In this document: positions 1 through 6,014 of the stretch, in pieces
Numbering within the stretch: position 1 is the stretch's first letter
Layout of the letters: each line of letters begins with the position of its first letter
DNA from: an uncultured Prevotella sp.
GTDB taxonomy: Bacteria; Bacteroidota; Bacteroidia; Bacteroidales; Bacteroidaceae
Assembly (NCBI GenBank): GCA_905234355.1
Contig: CAJOHP010000004.1
Coordinates: 1-29,779 of the forward strand
Direction: 5' to 3'
Length of the DNA: 29,779 nucleotides
Position numbers and translations under genes: made by a program
Notes under the pieces: model-generated
The model's database searches: none
What the model was told of the DNA's origin: nothing
What the model saw: only the letters and a program-made list of their open reading frames with translations

Positions 1-534
1 GCTGACGGCCACGGTGGTGCCGTCGCGCTCTACGAGGGCGCTGTCGGGTCGCAGGTCCATGAGATGGGCAATGCTGCGTCGGCTCTGTCCCTCGGCATAG
101 CCCTCGAAGAGCTCGCCCACCTGGAAGAAGAGCATGACGAAGACGGCCTCGGCAAACTGCGGCTCGGCACCGGGCAGGAAGCCGATGGCCATGGCGCCGA
201 GGGTGGCCACGGCCATGAGCAGGTGCTCGCTGAAGGCGTCGCTACGGGCTATGCCCTCGGCGGCCTCGCGCAGCGTGGAGTGTCCCACAAGCAGATAGGG
301 CACAAGATAGACCATGAGCAACTGCCACGCCGGCAGCTCCACGCTGTGCTCCAGCATCATGGCGGCGCCGAGCAGCACGGCGGCGGCCACGATGGTGAGC
401 AACTGGCGGCGGCCGCCCTCTTCGTGATGGTGGTGCTCCTCGTGATGGTGGTGGTCCTCGTGATGGTGGTGGTCCTCGTGGTGGTGATGACTGCAGCAGC
501 AGTCGTGATGGTGGTGGCTATTACACTGATCCAT
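1..534 (-). CDS. P1B-type heavy-metal ATPase, N-terminal 178 residues (runs off left edge)
   Basis: Seen: an open frame from ATG at 534 to the window edge. Residues 1-39 are extraordinarily metal-binding: Cys4, a Cys12-Cys14 triplet and five His4 clusters. Then comes a hydrophobic helix (about 45-60), a second one, an amphipathic stretch with H-S-T-L-R-E-A-A-E-G-I, and another membrane pair ending in FFQVGELFEGYAEGQSRRSI, followed by LMDLRPDSALVERDG. Known: this order (membrane pairs, the GE.FE.Y..G.SR.SI stretch, then the start of the actuator domain) is typical of Cd/Zn/Pb-exporting P1B ATPases. The usual HMA domain is absent and replaced by the His-rich tail. Inferred: zinc (or Cd/Co) efflux at the inner membrane. 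It is the last gene seen in a minus-strand metal cluster but has its own promoter at 596-603. The catalytic DKTGT loop lies outside the window, so ion specificity cannot be read here. Confidence 0.85.
   Translation of the reverse strand, partial: MDQCNSHHHHDCCCSHHHHEDHHHHEDHHHHEEHHHHEEGGRRQLLTIVAAAVLLGAAMMLEHSVELPAWQLLMVYLVPYLLVGHSTLREAAEGIARSDAFSEHLLMAVATLGAMAIGFLPGAEPQFAEAVFVMLFFQVGELFEGYAEGQSRRSIAHLMDLRPDSALVERDGTTVAVS
418..489 (-). repeat. Four 18-bp tandem repeats encoding His4-acidic-acidic units
   Basis: Residues 16-39 of the ATPase are four consecutive six-residue units of four His plus Glu-Asp or Glu-Glu. The DNA is nearly identical between units (mostly CAC/CAT codons then GAG GAC). 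This is a coding minisatellite and could change length in steps of six residues without shifting frame. Confidence 0.85.
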
Positions 535-595
535 AGCTGTAATGCTGAAGTATTGATGTTGTTATGAAAAATGATGTTCCTGTCTGAATCGTCGG

Positions 596-631
596 CAAAG
601 GTAGGAAAAAGGCATTGCAACCTGGTTGCAA
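596..631 (-). promoter_or_regulatory. ATPase promoter with overlapping palindromic operator
   Basis: On the minus strand a perfect Bacteroidetes -7 element TACCTTTG lies at 603-596. Eleven bases upstream is a perfect 17-bp palindrome, TTGCAACC-A-GGTTGCAA (631-615). It covers the place where the -33 element should be, and no well-spaced TTTG is present. Inferred: a dimeric metal sensor (Fur/Zur, MerR or similar) binds here. The predicted leader to ATG 534 is about 55 nt. The regulator family is not determined. Confidence 0.65.
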
Positions 632-662
632 ATTCAATGCAAAAGACACGGTTTTGCAAGTC

Positions 663-692
663 ACTGGAAATGTGAACGTTACGATTTCCAGT
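663..692. repeat. 30-bp interrupted inverted repeat in ATPase upstream region
   Basis: Arms ACTGGAAAT (663-671) and ATTTCCAGT (684-692) are perfect 9-bp complements placed symmetrically around a central AACGTT (675-680). Only three base pairs on each side mismatch. It could be a second regulator site or a hairpin. It is about 60 bp upstream of the predicted -7 element. Confidence 0.5.
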
Positions 693-800
693 TTGCTTTG
701 CTTCCGATTTACACGGGGTTTTTGCAATCTCTGGATAGCAAAACAGACTAAATGAATGAACATGCAGGCCTGAAATGCATTGCATCATGTCAGCAAGTAG

Positions 801-821
801 GGACGGGCTTTATGCCTGTCC
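801..821. terminator. Possible weak hairpin terminator after the lipoprotein gene
   Basis: GGACgGGC-TTTAT-GCCtGTCC forms an 8-bp stem with one non-Watson-Crick pair, 36 bases downstream of the lipoprotein stop codon on the minus strand. No T-run follows, so intrinsic termination would be weak. It may only partly separate the lipoprotein gene from the ATPase. Confidence 0.3.
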
Positions 822-856
822 GAAACACGTGGGGTGACACGCCGTAGAGATGTGTA

Positions 857-1746
857 TTATTCCTTTATCTTGATGGCCATGGAGCGCAGCTGCTGCCATC
901 CGGCCTGGTCGGTGAGGCGTATCATGAAGTGATAGTCGCCGGTGTCGATGGTGGCAGGTATGACAATCTTGACCCGCGCCACATAGTTGCTACTGCCCGC
1001 GGGGATGGCGAAGGAGCGGTTGTAGACCCAGGGGCTGACGGGTGTCTTGTCCTGCTCCTGCGGGCATTCGGCGGCCGATGTGCTGTGGGTGTGGTGGTCG
1101 AAGTTGTGGTGTATCTCGATGTTGTAGTTGCCCAGCTGGTCGTTGTCGGCGAAGGCATAGCAGAAGGCGATGGTGTCGCCGCGCTGATATAGACCTGGCA
1201 GTCCACGGGGTTGGCCACGACGCCCTGGTCGGTGATGACGGGCAGCGAGGTGTCGGGGCCGGAATGGTCGCCGTGGTCGTCGCCGTGGTCATGGTCGCCG
1301 TGGTCGTCGTCCTCCTCCTCGCCGCCCTCCTCCATCTGCACGGTGGCGGCGGCCGCGGCGCGTGTGCCTGCAGAGCCCAGGACGGCGAGTGTGAGCTGGT
1401 AGGCGCCCAAGGGTGCGTCGGCCGGGATGTCGATGTGCTCGTGGAAGTCGGCGTTGTGCTTGCCCACATACTTCGCGTCGGTGAAGGTCTGGGTGAAGGA
1501 GTAGCTGCCATCGGTCTGCGTCATGCCTACGGCGATGGAGCTGATGAGGTCGGAGGGCAGCACGATGGTGGCCTCGAGGTGCATGTCGTGGCCGGGATGG
1601 GCGTGGCGGGCGTCTGCGTGGCCCACTTCGGTCAGGGTGACGGCTGGCTGCTGGGTGGTGGGCTGCTGGGTGGTAGTATCGTTGTCGTCGCCACAGGCGG
1701 CGATAATGGCTGCTAAGGTGAGCAGCAGGATGATGGTCTTTTTCAT
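857..1746 (-). pseudogene. His-rich DUF4625-like lipoprotein, frameshifted
   Basis: Seen: start ATG at 1746, signal peptide MKKTIILLLTLAAIIAAC with lipobox Cys18, then a Thr/Gln linker. A first His-rich beta domain follows (about 40-135, with ADARHAHPGHDMHLEA), then an acidic His-rich linker (about 140-170), then a second domain of the same type. The original frame runs on to a stop at 922, but after about residue 187 it becomes Ser/Thr/Pro-rich nonsense. Another frame continues sensibly (GDTIAFCYAFADNDQLGNYN, IEIHHNFDHHTH, ...) to TAA at 857-859. The break is at about 1185-1191, where TATAT appears in place of TAT; removing one AT restores one reading frame. The length of 890 bases (not divisible by three) fits this. 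Inferred: outer-membrane or periplasmic zinc-binding partner of the adjacent TonB receptor, 26 bp away. The frameshift may be a real lesion, slippage or a sequencing error. Confidence 0.8.
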
Positions 1747-1772
1747 TGTCTTTTTTTATAGTTTTTCTGTTT

Positions 1773-3896
1773 TCAGAAGTCTATAGCAGCCATGAGCGAG
1801 ACGTTGCGTCCCGGCTCGGGCACGTCGATGAGACGGTAGAAGCTGGTGTGGTCGTAGTAGCGCCGGTCCAGGAGGTTGTCGGCATGTAGCGTGAGTCGCA
1901 CGTTATACTGTCCCCAGGCAAACTGCGTGCCGGCTGTGGCGTCGAGACGCCAGTAGCCGCTGGTGGGCTTCTCAGGCGGCACGATGTCGTGCTGTGAGCC
2001 CACGAGGTGGGCGCTCAGCCCCACGTAGTCGTGACCCACGAGATGGAAGGCGTAGCGCAGTGCGCCGTCGGCCGACCATGGCGTGGAGAAGGGCACGGTG
2101 TAGCCCTTCTTGGGCCCCGAGCGCTGCTCGGCATGCAGATACTCGGCGCCGAGCTCGGCGGTGAGCCGGCTGGTGACGTGCCATAGGGCCTGCGCCTCAA
2201 AGCCGTAGCGCAGCACGCGCGCCTGGGTGTACTGGTAGAGCTGCAGCCCCTCGTCGGTGTAGCGTGGCGTGGGGTTCAGATAGATGTAGTTAGGAAAGAT
2301 GTTGACGAAGGGGTCCACATGCAGGGAGAGCACGTCGGAGTCGTAGCTCAGCGTGGCGTCGGCCTGGTAGGACTCCTCGGGGTCGAGCGCGGCATTGCCC
2401 TGCTCGTAGCGGAAGATGTGGTAGTTCACACCGTCGGCACCCAGCTCCTTGGGTATGGGCACGCGGAAGCTCTTGCCCACATTGGCCTTCAGCACGAAGG
2501 GCTTGGCATCGACGGTGATGCCTGCCGACCAGGTGAGGCTGCTGAATCTGCGAGCGATGGCAGCCGAGCGCTGCTTGCAGATGCTGTCGCCCGTGTCGAC
2601 GATCCACTCTCCCTGCTGCTCGATGACGGGTGTGGCATACCAGTCGCGATAGCTGTGTATGGCGGTGCGGGCGATGTCGTAGCGCAGGCCTGCGTTGAGC
2701 CTGACGCGTGAACCAAGGGCGATCTGGTCGGTGGCGTAGGCACCGGCAGTGGCCGTCTCGAAGTCGGGGATGATAAACCCCCACCCTCCCCTTCGGTTGT
2801 GCTGATACTCGCCGCTGAGTCCTGCGCGCAGGTCGTGGTGCTCGGCAGGCTGCAGGCGCAGGGCGAGCTGTGCGGTGAGCGTGTGCTTGCGGAAGCGGCG
2901 CTCCAGGGTGCCGGGCGGCGTGGGCATGTAGCCGTGGGAGAGCGGCTCGGAGTGCTCCTGGCGCAGGTTGTTCTGATAGGCCAGGTTGAGGTCGGCGTGC
3001 CAGGTGTCCTGCTGCCACGAGGAGTGGCTGATGAGCTTCAGGTGGTTGACACTCTGCGAGGGCAGGCTGATGTCGCGCCGCGAGCGGTCGTAGTCGATGG
3101 TGGAGAGCCGCACCTCGAGTCCGTGGGCATTGGCAAAGAAGCCGCTCTTGCTGTAGGTGTCGGAGATGAGCAGGTCGGTGTGGAAGCGGTATCCGACATA
3201 GCCGAGCATGAGCAGTGCGTCGCGCTCGGTGCCGGCGGTGTTGCGCAGCCGCTGCCGGTCCAGGGCTATGCGGTAGCTGTAGTAGCTGATGCTGTCGGTG
3301 GGCACGCGGTAGTCGGCATAGTCGATGAGGGTGACGTTGGCGCGGCAGAACCACTGCCGGCGTCGGCCCTCGAGTCGTGCTGCGAGTCCGAGCTGCTCGT
3401 TGTTGGTGCGTCCGAAGAGCTGCAGCGTGCCGGCGAAGGGCTCTGTGGGCACGTGGTTGCTGTAGAGGCTGAGCACGCCGCCGATGGCGTCGCTGCCGTA
3501 GAGCAGTGCTGCCGGGCCCTTGATGACCTCGGCGCGGTCGACGGCAAACTGGTCTATCTCTAGTCCGTGGTCGTCGCCCCACTGCTGCCCCTCGTGCTTC
3601 ACGCCGTCCTGTGCCACAGCCATGCGGTTGGCGCCGAGCCCGCGTATGGTGGGCTTGGACTGTCCGGAGCCTATGGCGCGCGCCTTGACGCCGGGTATGG
3701 CCTCGAGCGTCTGCATGAGACTGCCGGCGAAGTGCTCGTCCAGATAGTGCTTGTCCACCTGCACGCTGCTCTGCGAGGAGCGCAGCTGGTGGTCACGGCT
3801 ACTCTTTCCGGTGATCACGACGCCGTCGAGGGCGATGGTACTATCGGGTGGTGCTGCCCATGCTGAGAGCAGGGCAGACAGAATAAGGGTTGTCAT
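1773..3896 (-). CDS. TonB-dependent outer-membrane receptor, probably metal (zinc) uptake
   Basis: 707 residues. A short signal peptide ends near residue 15 (LLSAWAA), followed by a TonB-box-like IALDGVVITGKS. The plug domain runs to about 150: LMQTLEAIPGVKARAIGSGQ, TIRGLGANRMAVAQDGVKH, and VIKGPAALLYGSDAIGGVLS. The rest is a beta-barrel rich in aromatic strands, ending in an aromatic residue (AAIDF) as barrel proteins do. There is no N-terminal carboxypeptidase-like domain and no SusD partner, so it is not a polysaccharide-type SusC. The plug style resembles ZnuD-like and siderophore receptors. Neighbours (His-rich lipoprotein, Cys/His membrane protein, His-rich P1B ATPase) point to zinc. 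No convincing promoter is seen directly upstream, so it is probably read from the promoter at 4553-4584 through the inserted element at 3951-4134. Confidence 0.88.
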   Translation of the reverse strand: MTTLILSALLSAWAAPPDSTIALDGVVITGKSSRDHQLRSSQSSVQVDKHYLDEHFAGSLMQTLEAIPGVKARAIGSGQSKPTIRGLGANRMAVAQDGVKHEGQQWGDDHGLEIDQFAVDRAEVIKGPAALLYGSDAIGGVLSLYSNHVPTEPFAGTLQLFGRTNNEQLGLAARLEGRRRQWFCRANVTLIDYADYRVPTDSISYYSYRIALDRQRLRNTAGTERDALLMLGYVGYRFHTDLLISDTYSKSGFFANAHGLEVRLSTIDYDRSRRDISLPSQSVNHLKLISHSSWQQDTWHADLNLAYQNNLRQEHSEPLSHGYMPTPPGTLERRFRKHTLTAQLALRLQPAEHHDLRAGLSGEYQHNRRGGWGFIIPDFETATAGAYATDQIALGSRVRLNAGLRYDIARTAIHSYRDWYATPVIEQQGEWIVDTGDSICKQRSAAIARRFSSLTWSAGITVDAKPFVLKANVGKSFRVPIPKELGADGVNYHIFRYEQGNAALDPEESYQADATLSYDSDVLSLHVDPFVNIFPNYIYLNPTPRYTDEGLQLYQYTQARVLRYGFEAQALWHVTSRLTAELGAEYLHAEQRSGPKKGYTVPFSTPWSADGALRYAFHLVGHDYVGLSAHLVGSQHDIVPPEKPTSGYWRLDATAGTQFAWGQYNVRLTLHADNLLDRRYYDHTSFYRLIDVPEPGRNVSLMAAIDF

Positions 3897-3950
3897 GTGT
3901 GTGTGTGAAAGGGATAGTGAGTGCTGATAACTTCACATAAGTATAATAAA

Positions 3951-4134
3951 GGTGGGTTCTATTAATTCCCACGGTTTGTGTTGACATAGATGGAGTATTA
4001 ACCTTTTGCCATCTTTCTGGCTCTTTTGCCTCCATTTTGTAAGGTCGTGTAGCCCGCTACACTCCTTCTTCCACTTACAAAATGGGAACCAAAATAGCTC
4101 AGAAATCTGCCAAAGCGAATTAATAGAACCCACC
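3951..4134. mobile_element. MITE-like foldback element with 18-bp perfect terminal inverted repeats
   Basis: The left end (3951-3968, beginning GGTGGGTTCTATTAATTC) and right end (4117-4134) are perfect reverse complements. TAAA flanks both sides (3947-3950 and 4135-4138), consistent with a 4-bp target duplication. Inside is a nested palindrome: 12-bp arms CCATTTTGTAAG (4032-4043) and its complement (4074-4085) enclose a second hairpin GTGTAG-CCCG-CTACAC (4047-4062). The sequences between the arms and the ends are also imperfectly complementary. It encodes no protein. Known: this architecture fits a non-autonomous miniature transposable element moved in trans. It sits in the metal operon between the small membrane-protein gene and the TonB receptor. 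Confidence 0.7.
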
Positions 4135-4170
4135 TAAAGCGACCCACCTTAATCCAGGAGAGGTGCCGCA

Positions 4171-4518
4171 TCAGCCGACCGACGGCGGGGCTCTCAGGGA
4201 GACCATGGTCCCTGAGCCTCCCGGGACACTGCAGGGAAAAGGCAGGGGCAGTCGTGCCACCACCTTTTTATATATAGCCACGGCCAAGACGACGGCGGCT
4301 ACAAAGGGCACGCTGATGAGCTGGCAGAGCACGCAGCTGTCTACGCTGGCTGTGGCCTCGGCAATGTGGCCGCTGTGCTTCACGTGGCCAATGCACTCCT
4401 CACACGTGGCCTCCGCACAGGCGGCGGCAGCGTGGACATGGAGGGAGGCAAGCAGCAGCATGCTGACAAAGACGACCAGCAGCAGCCGTGCTGAGTGCGT
4501 GCGCTTTAGTTCTATCAC
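4171..4518 (-). CDS. Small Cys/His-rich membrane protein at head of metal operon
   Basis: 115 residues, apparent GTG start at 4518; no upstream ATG is available in this frame before a stop. Residues 8-30 form an N-terminal hydrophobic or signal segment (LLLVVFVSMLLLASLHVHA). A Cys/His cluster follows: Cys34, Cys39, Cys42, His45, His48, His51, then Cys62 and Cys65 (CVLCQ). A second hydrophobic segment spans about 69-84, and the C-terminus is short and basic/Pro-rich. I recall similar short proteins with a CxLCQ motif ahead of metal-receptor genes in Bacteroides relatives, but cannot name a family. Inferred: a membrane-bound metal-binding or metal-sensing component of the operon. The C-terminal 25 residues look unstructured. 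Confidence 0.65.
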   Translation of the reverse strand: MIELKRTHSARLLLVVFVSMLLLASLHVHAAAACAEATCEECIGHVKHSGHIAEATASVDSCVLCQLISVPFVAAVVLAVAIYKKVVARLPLPFPCSVPGGSGTMVSLRAPPSVG

Positions 4519-4552
4519 GAGGTCGAGATGCGCTTTAGTGCCATCTCGGGTG

Positions 4553-4584
4553 CAAAGTTACGAACAATAGGCGAAACGACCAAA
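4553..4584 (-). promoter_or_regulatory. Promoter of the metal-uptake operon
   Basis: On the minus strand, TTTG (4584-4581) and TAACTTTG (4560-4553) are separated by 20 bases, a textbook Bacteroidetes promoter. The predicted start lies near 4546, giving a leader of about 28 nt. An inverted repeat CGAGATG (4524-4530) / CATCTCG (4542-4548) sits exactly over the expected start site, and GCGCTTTAGT is repeated at 4501-4510 and 4530-4539. Either could be an operator. It lies just outside the replication-origin cluster. Confidence 0.75.
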
Positions 4585-4614
4585 TTATCGGCGAGGGATT
4601 TTTTTCGAGGGGCG

Positions 4615-4998
4615 TGGTGCAGGAAAAACTGTGGATAACGTGTGGATAACTTGTGAAAACAGCTGTGGATAACCCCGCCGTTATCCCACCGGTTGGAGCA
4701 CGGCAGGGATATCCACCAAGTTATGAAAAGTTTTTTAGTCACTTTTCCACATATTTCTGCGGGAAAAAGATATAAACTTTGTAATTTTGCACCGAAATAG
4801 CAAATTGTGGATAACTGTGTCTTTGCACTCATTATCAGTGAGAAAGCATGCACAGCAGTGGTGGAAAAGCTCCATACCACGGGTGGACAACGAAAACGGC
4901 AAGCAAAACGGGAAAAAGTTTTCCACTTATCCACAGCGCATCATATAGTTCATTCTATTTTATAAAAGAAAAGAAAAAATAAAAAAGATAATAATGAG
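4615..4998. other. Candidate chromosomal replication origin (oriC)
   Basis: Five perfect DnaA boxes occur within about 310 bp. TGTGGATAA is at 4630-4638, 4641-4649, 4664-4672 and 4806-4814, and the opposite orientation TTATCCACA is at 4927-4935. Near-matches include TTTTCCACA at 4743-4751 (one mismatch), and ATATCCACC 4709-4717, GGTGGAAAA 4860-4868, GGTGGACAA 4882-4890 and TTTTCCACT 4919-4927 (two mismatches each). An A/T tract of about 45 bp (roughly 4953-4998) follows the last box, where a DNA-unwinding element would be expected. No gene is present. Genes flanking the region (metal operon to the left, nadA to the right) are transcribed away from it. No other DnaA-box cluster was noticed in the window. 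Confidence 0.82.
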
Positions 4999-5997
4999 AT
5001 GTTGAAAAACGAATGGAAAGAACAGGGCTACATCAGTGAGCCCGTGGCCTCAGGCACCGACCTGAAGGCCGAGATCAGGCGTCTGTGCCAGGAGAAGGAC
5101 GCCATCATCCTGGCCCACTACTACACGACGGGCGACATACAGGAGGTGGCCGACTTCGTGGGCGACTCGCTGGCGCTGGCGCGCAAGGCCGCCCAGACCG
5201 ATGCGCGCATGATGGTGATGTGCGGCGTGCACTTCATGGCCGAGACCTGCAAGCTGCTGTCGCCGGCGAAGACGGTGCTCTGCCCAGACCTGAACGCGGG
5301 CTGCTCGCTGGCCGACTCGTGCCGTGCCGACGACCTGCGGCGCTTCAAGGAGGAGCATCCCGGATACCAGGTGGTGAGCTACGTGAACACCACGGCGGCG
5401 GTGAAGGCACTGACCGACGTGGTGGTGACGAGCGGCAACGCCAAGAAGGTGATAGACCAGCTGCCGCAGGATGCACGCATCATCTTCGGTCCCGACTACA
5501 ACCTGGGCAACTACATCAACAGCGTGACGGGCCGCCAGATGCTGCTGTGGCAGGGCGGATGCCACGTGCACGAGCGCTTCTCGGTCGAGGCCATAGCACG
5601 GCTGAAGGCCGAGCACCCCCACGCCCTGGTCATGGCCCACCTGGAGTGCAAGGCGCCTGTGCTGGCCATGGCCGACGTGAAGGGCTCTACGGCCGACATG
5701 CTGCGGTTTGCACAGCAAAACGGTGCAACACAGTTTATCGTCGCTACAGAGGCTGGCATCCTGCACGAGCTGCAGCGCACGTGTCCCGACAAGCAGTTCA
5801 TACCCGTGCCCCCAGAGCTGAGCGAGCAGCAGGAAGGCACCACGTCGTGCGGATGCAACGAGTGCCAGTATATGAAGATGAACACACTGCTGAAGATATA
5901 CAACACCCTGAAGCATGAGTGGCCCGCCATAGAGATAGACCCCGAGCTGGCCCGACAGGCCGTGAAACCCATAGAGCGCATGCTCGAGCTGAGCTGA
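4999..5997 (+). CDS. nadA: Quinolinate synthase NadA
   Basis: 332 residues, full length for the family. It condenses iminoaspartate with dihydroxyacetone phosphate to quinolinate, an early step of NAD biosynthesis, using an oxygen-sensitive [4Fe-4S] cluster. Visible motifs: AHYYTTGDIQEVADFVGDSL (39-58), VMCGVHFMAET (73-83), Cys102 in LNAGC, VSYVNTTAAVKA (126-137), HLEC with Cys217, TEAGILHEL (250-258), and the C-terminal CGCNECQYMKMN with Cys289. By family alignment Cys102, Cys217 and Cys289 are the likely cluster ligands. The start is fixed by ATG directly after the AT-rich tract. nadB and nadC are not in the window. The next gene begins 17 bp downstream. Confidence 0.97.
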   Translation: MLKNEWKEQGYISEPVASGTDLKAEIRRLCQEKDAIILAHYYTTGDIQEVADFVGDSLALARKAAQTDARMMVMCGVHFMAETCKLLSPAKTVLCPDLNAGCSLADSCRADDLRRFKEEHPGYQVVSYVNTTAAVKALTDVVVTSGNAKKVIDQLPQDARIIFGPDYNLGNYINSVTGRQMLLWQGGCHVHERFSVEAIARLKAEHPHALVMAHLECKAPVLAMADVKGSTADMLRFAQQNGATQFIVATEAGILHELQRTCPDKQFIPVPPELSEQQEGTTSCGCNECQYMKMNTLLKIYNTLKHEWPAIEIDPELARQAVKPIERMLELS

Positions 5998-6014
5998 ACA
6001 GACCCAACAAACAC

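Larger units (their letters stand above)
535..856. other. 322-bp intergenic region upstream of the ATPase
   Basis: No credible gene was found on either strand. The short minus-strand open frames here have no recognisable protein features and overlap regulatory DNA. The region holds the ATPase -7 element, a 17-bp palindrome, a 30-bp interrupted dyad (663-692) and a small hairpin (801-821). It is AT-richer than the flanking genes, as expected for control DNA. Confidence 0.7.

Noticed and set aside
418..489. Possible CRISPR-like direct repeats
   Set aside because: Units are contiguous without spacers and encode His4-acidic units; a coding minisatellite.
357..788. Minus-strand frame overlapping the ATPase start and its control region
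   Set aside because: Crosses the palindrome, promoter and His-codon repeat in another frame; Thr-rich product of the repeat only.
1042..1716. Long plus-strand frame opposite the lipoprotein gene
   Set aside because: Antisense shadow with Val/Gly/Cys bias; the minus-strand lipoprotein has signal peptide and conserved domains.
4782..4789. Plus-strand TAATTTTG as a nadA promoter
   Set aside because: No -33 partner at proper spacing and about 210 bases from the start codon within the origin region; not strong enough to call.
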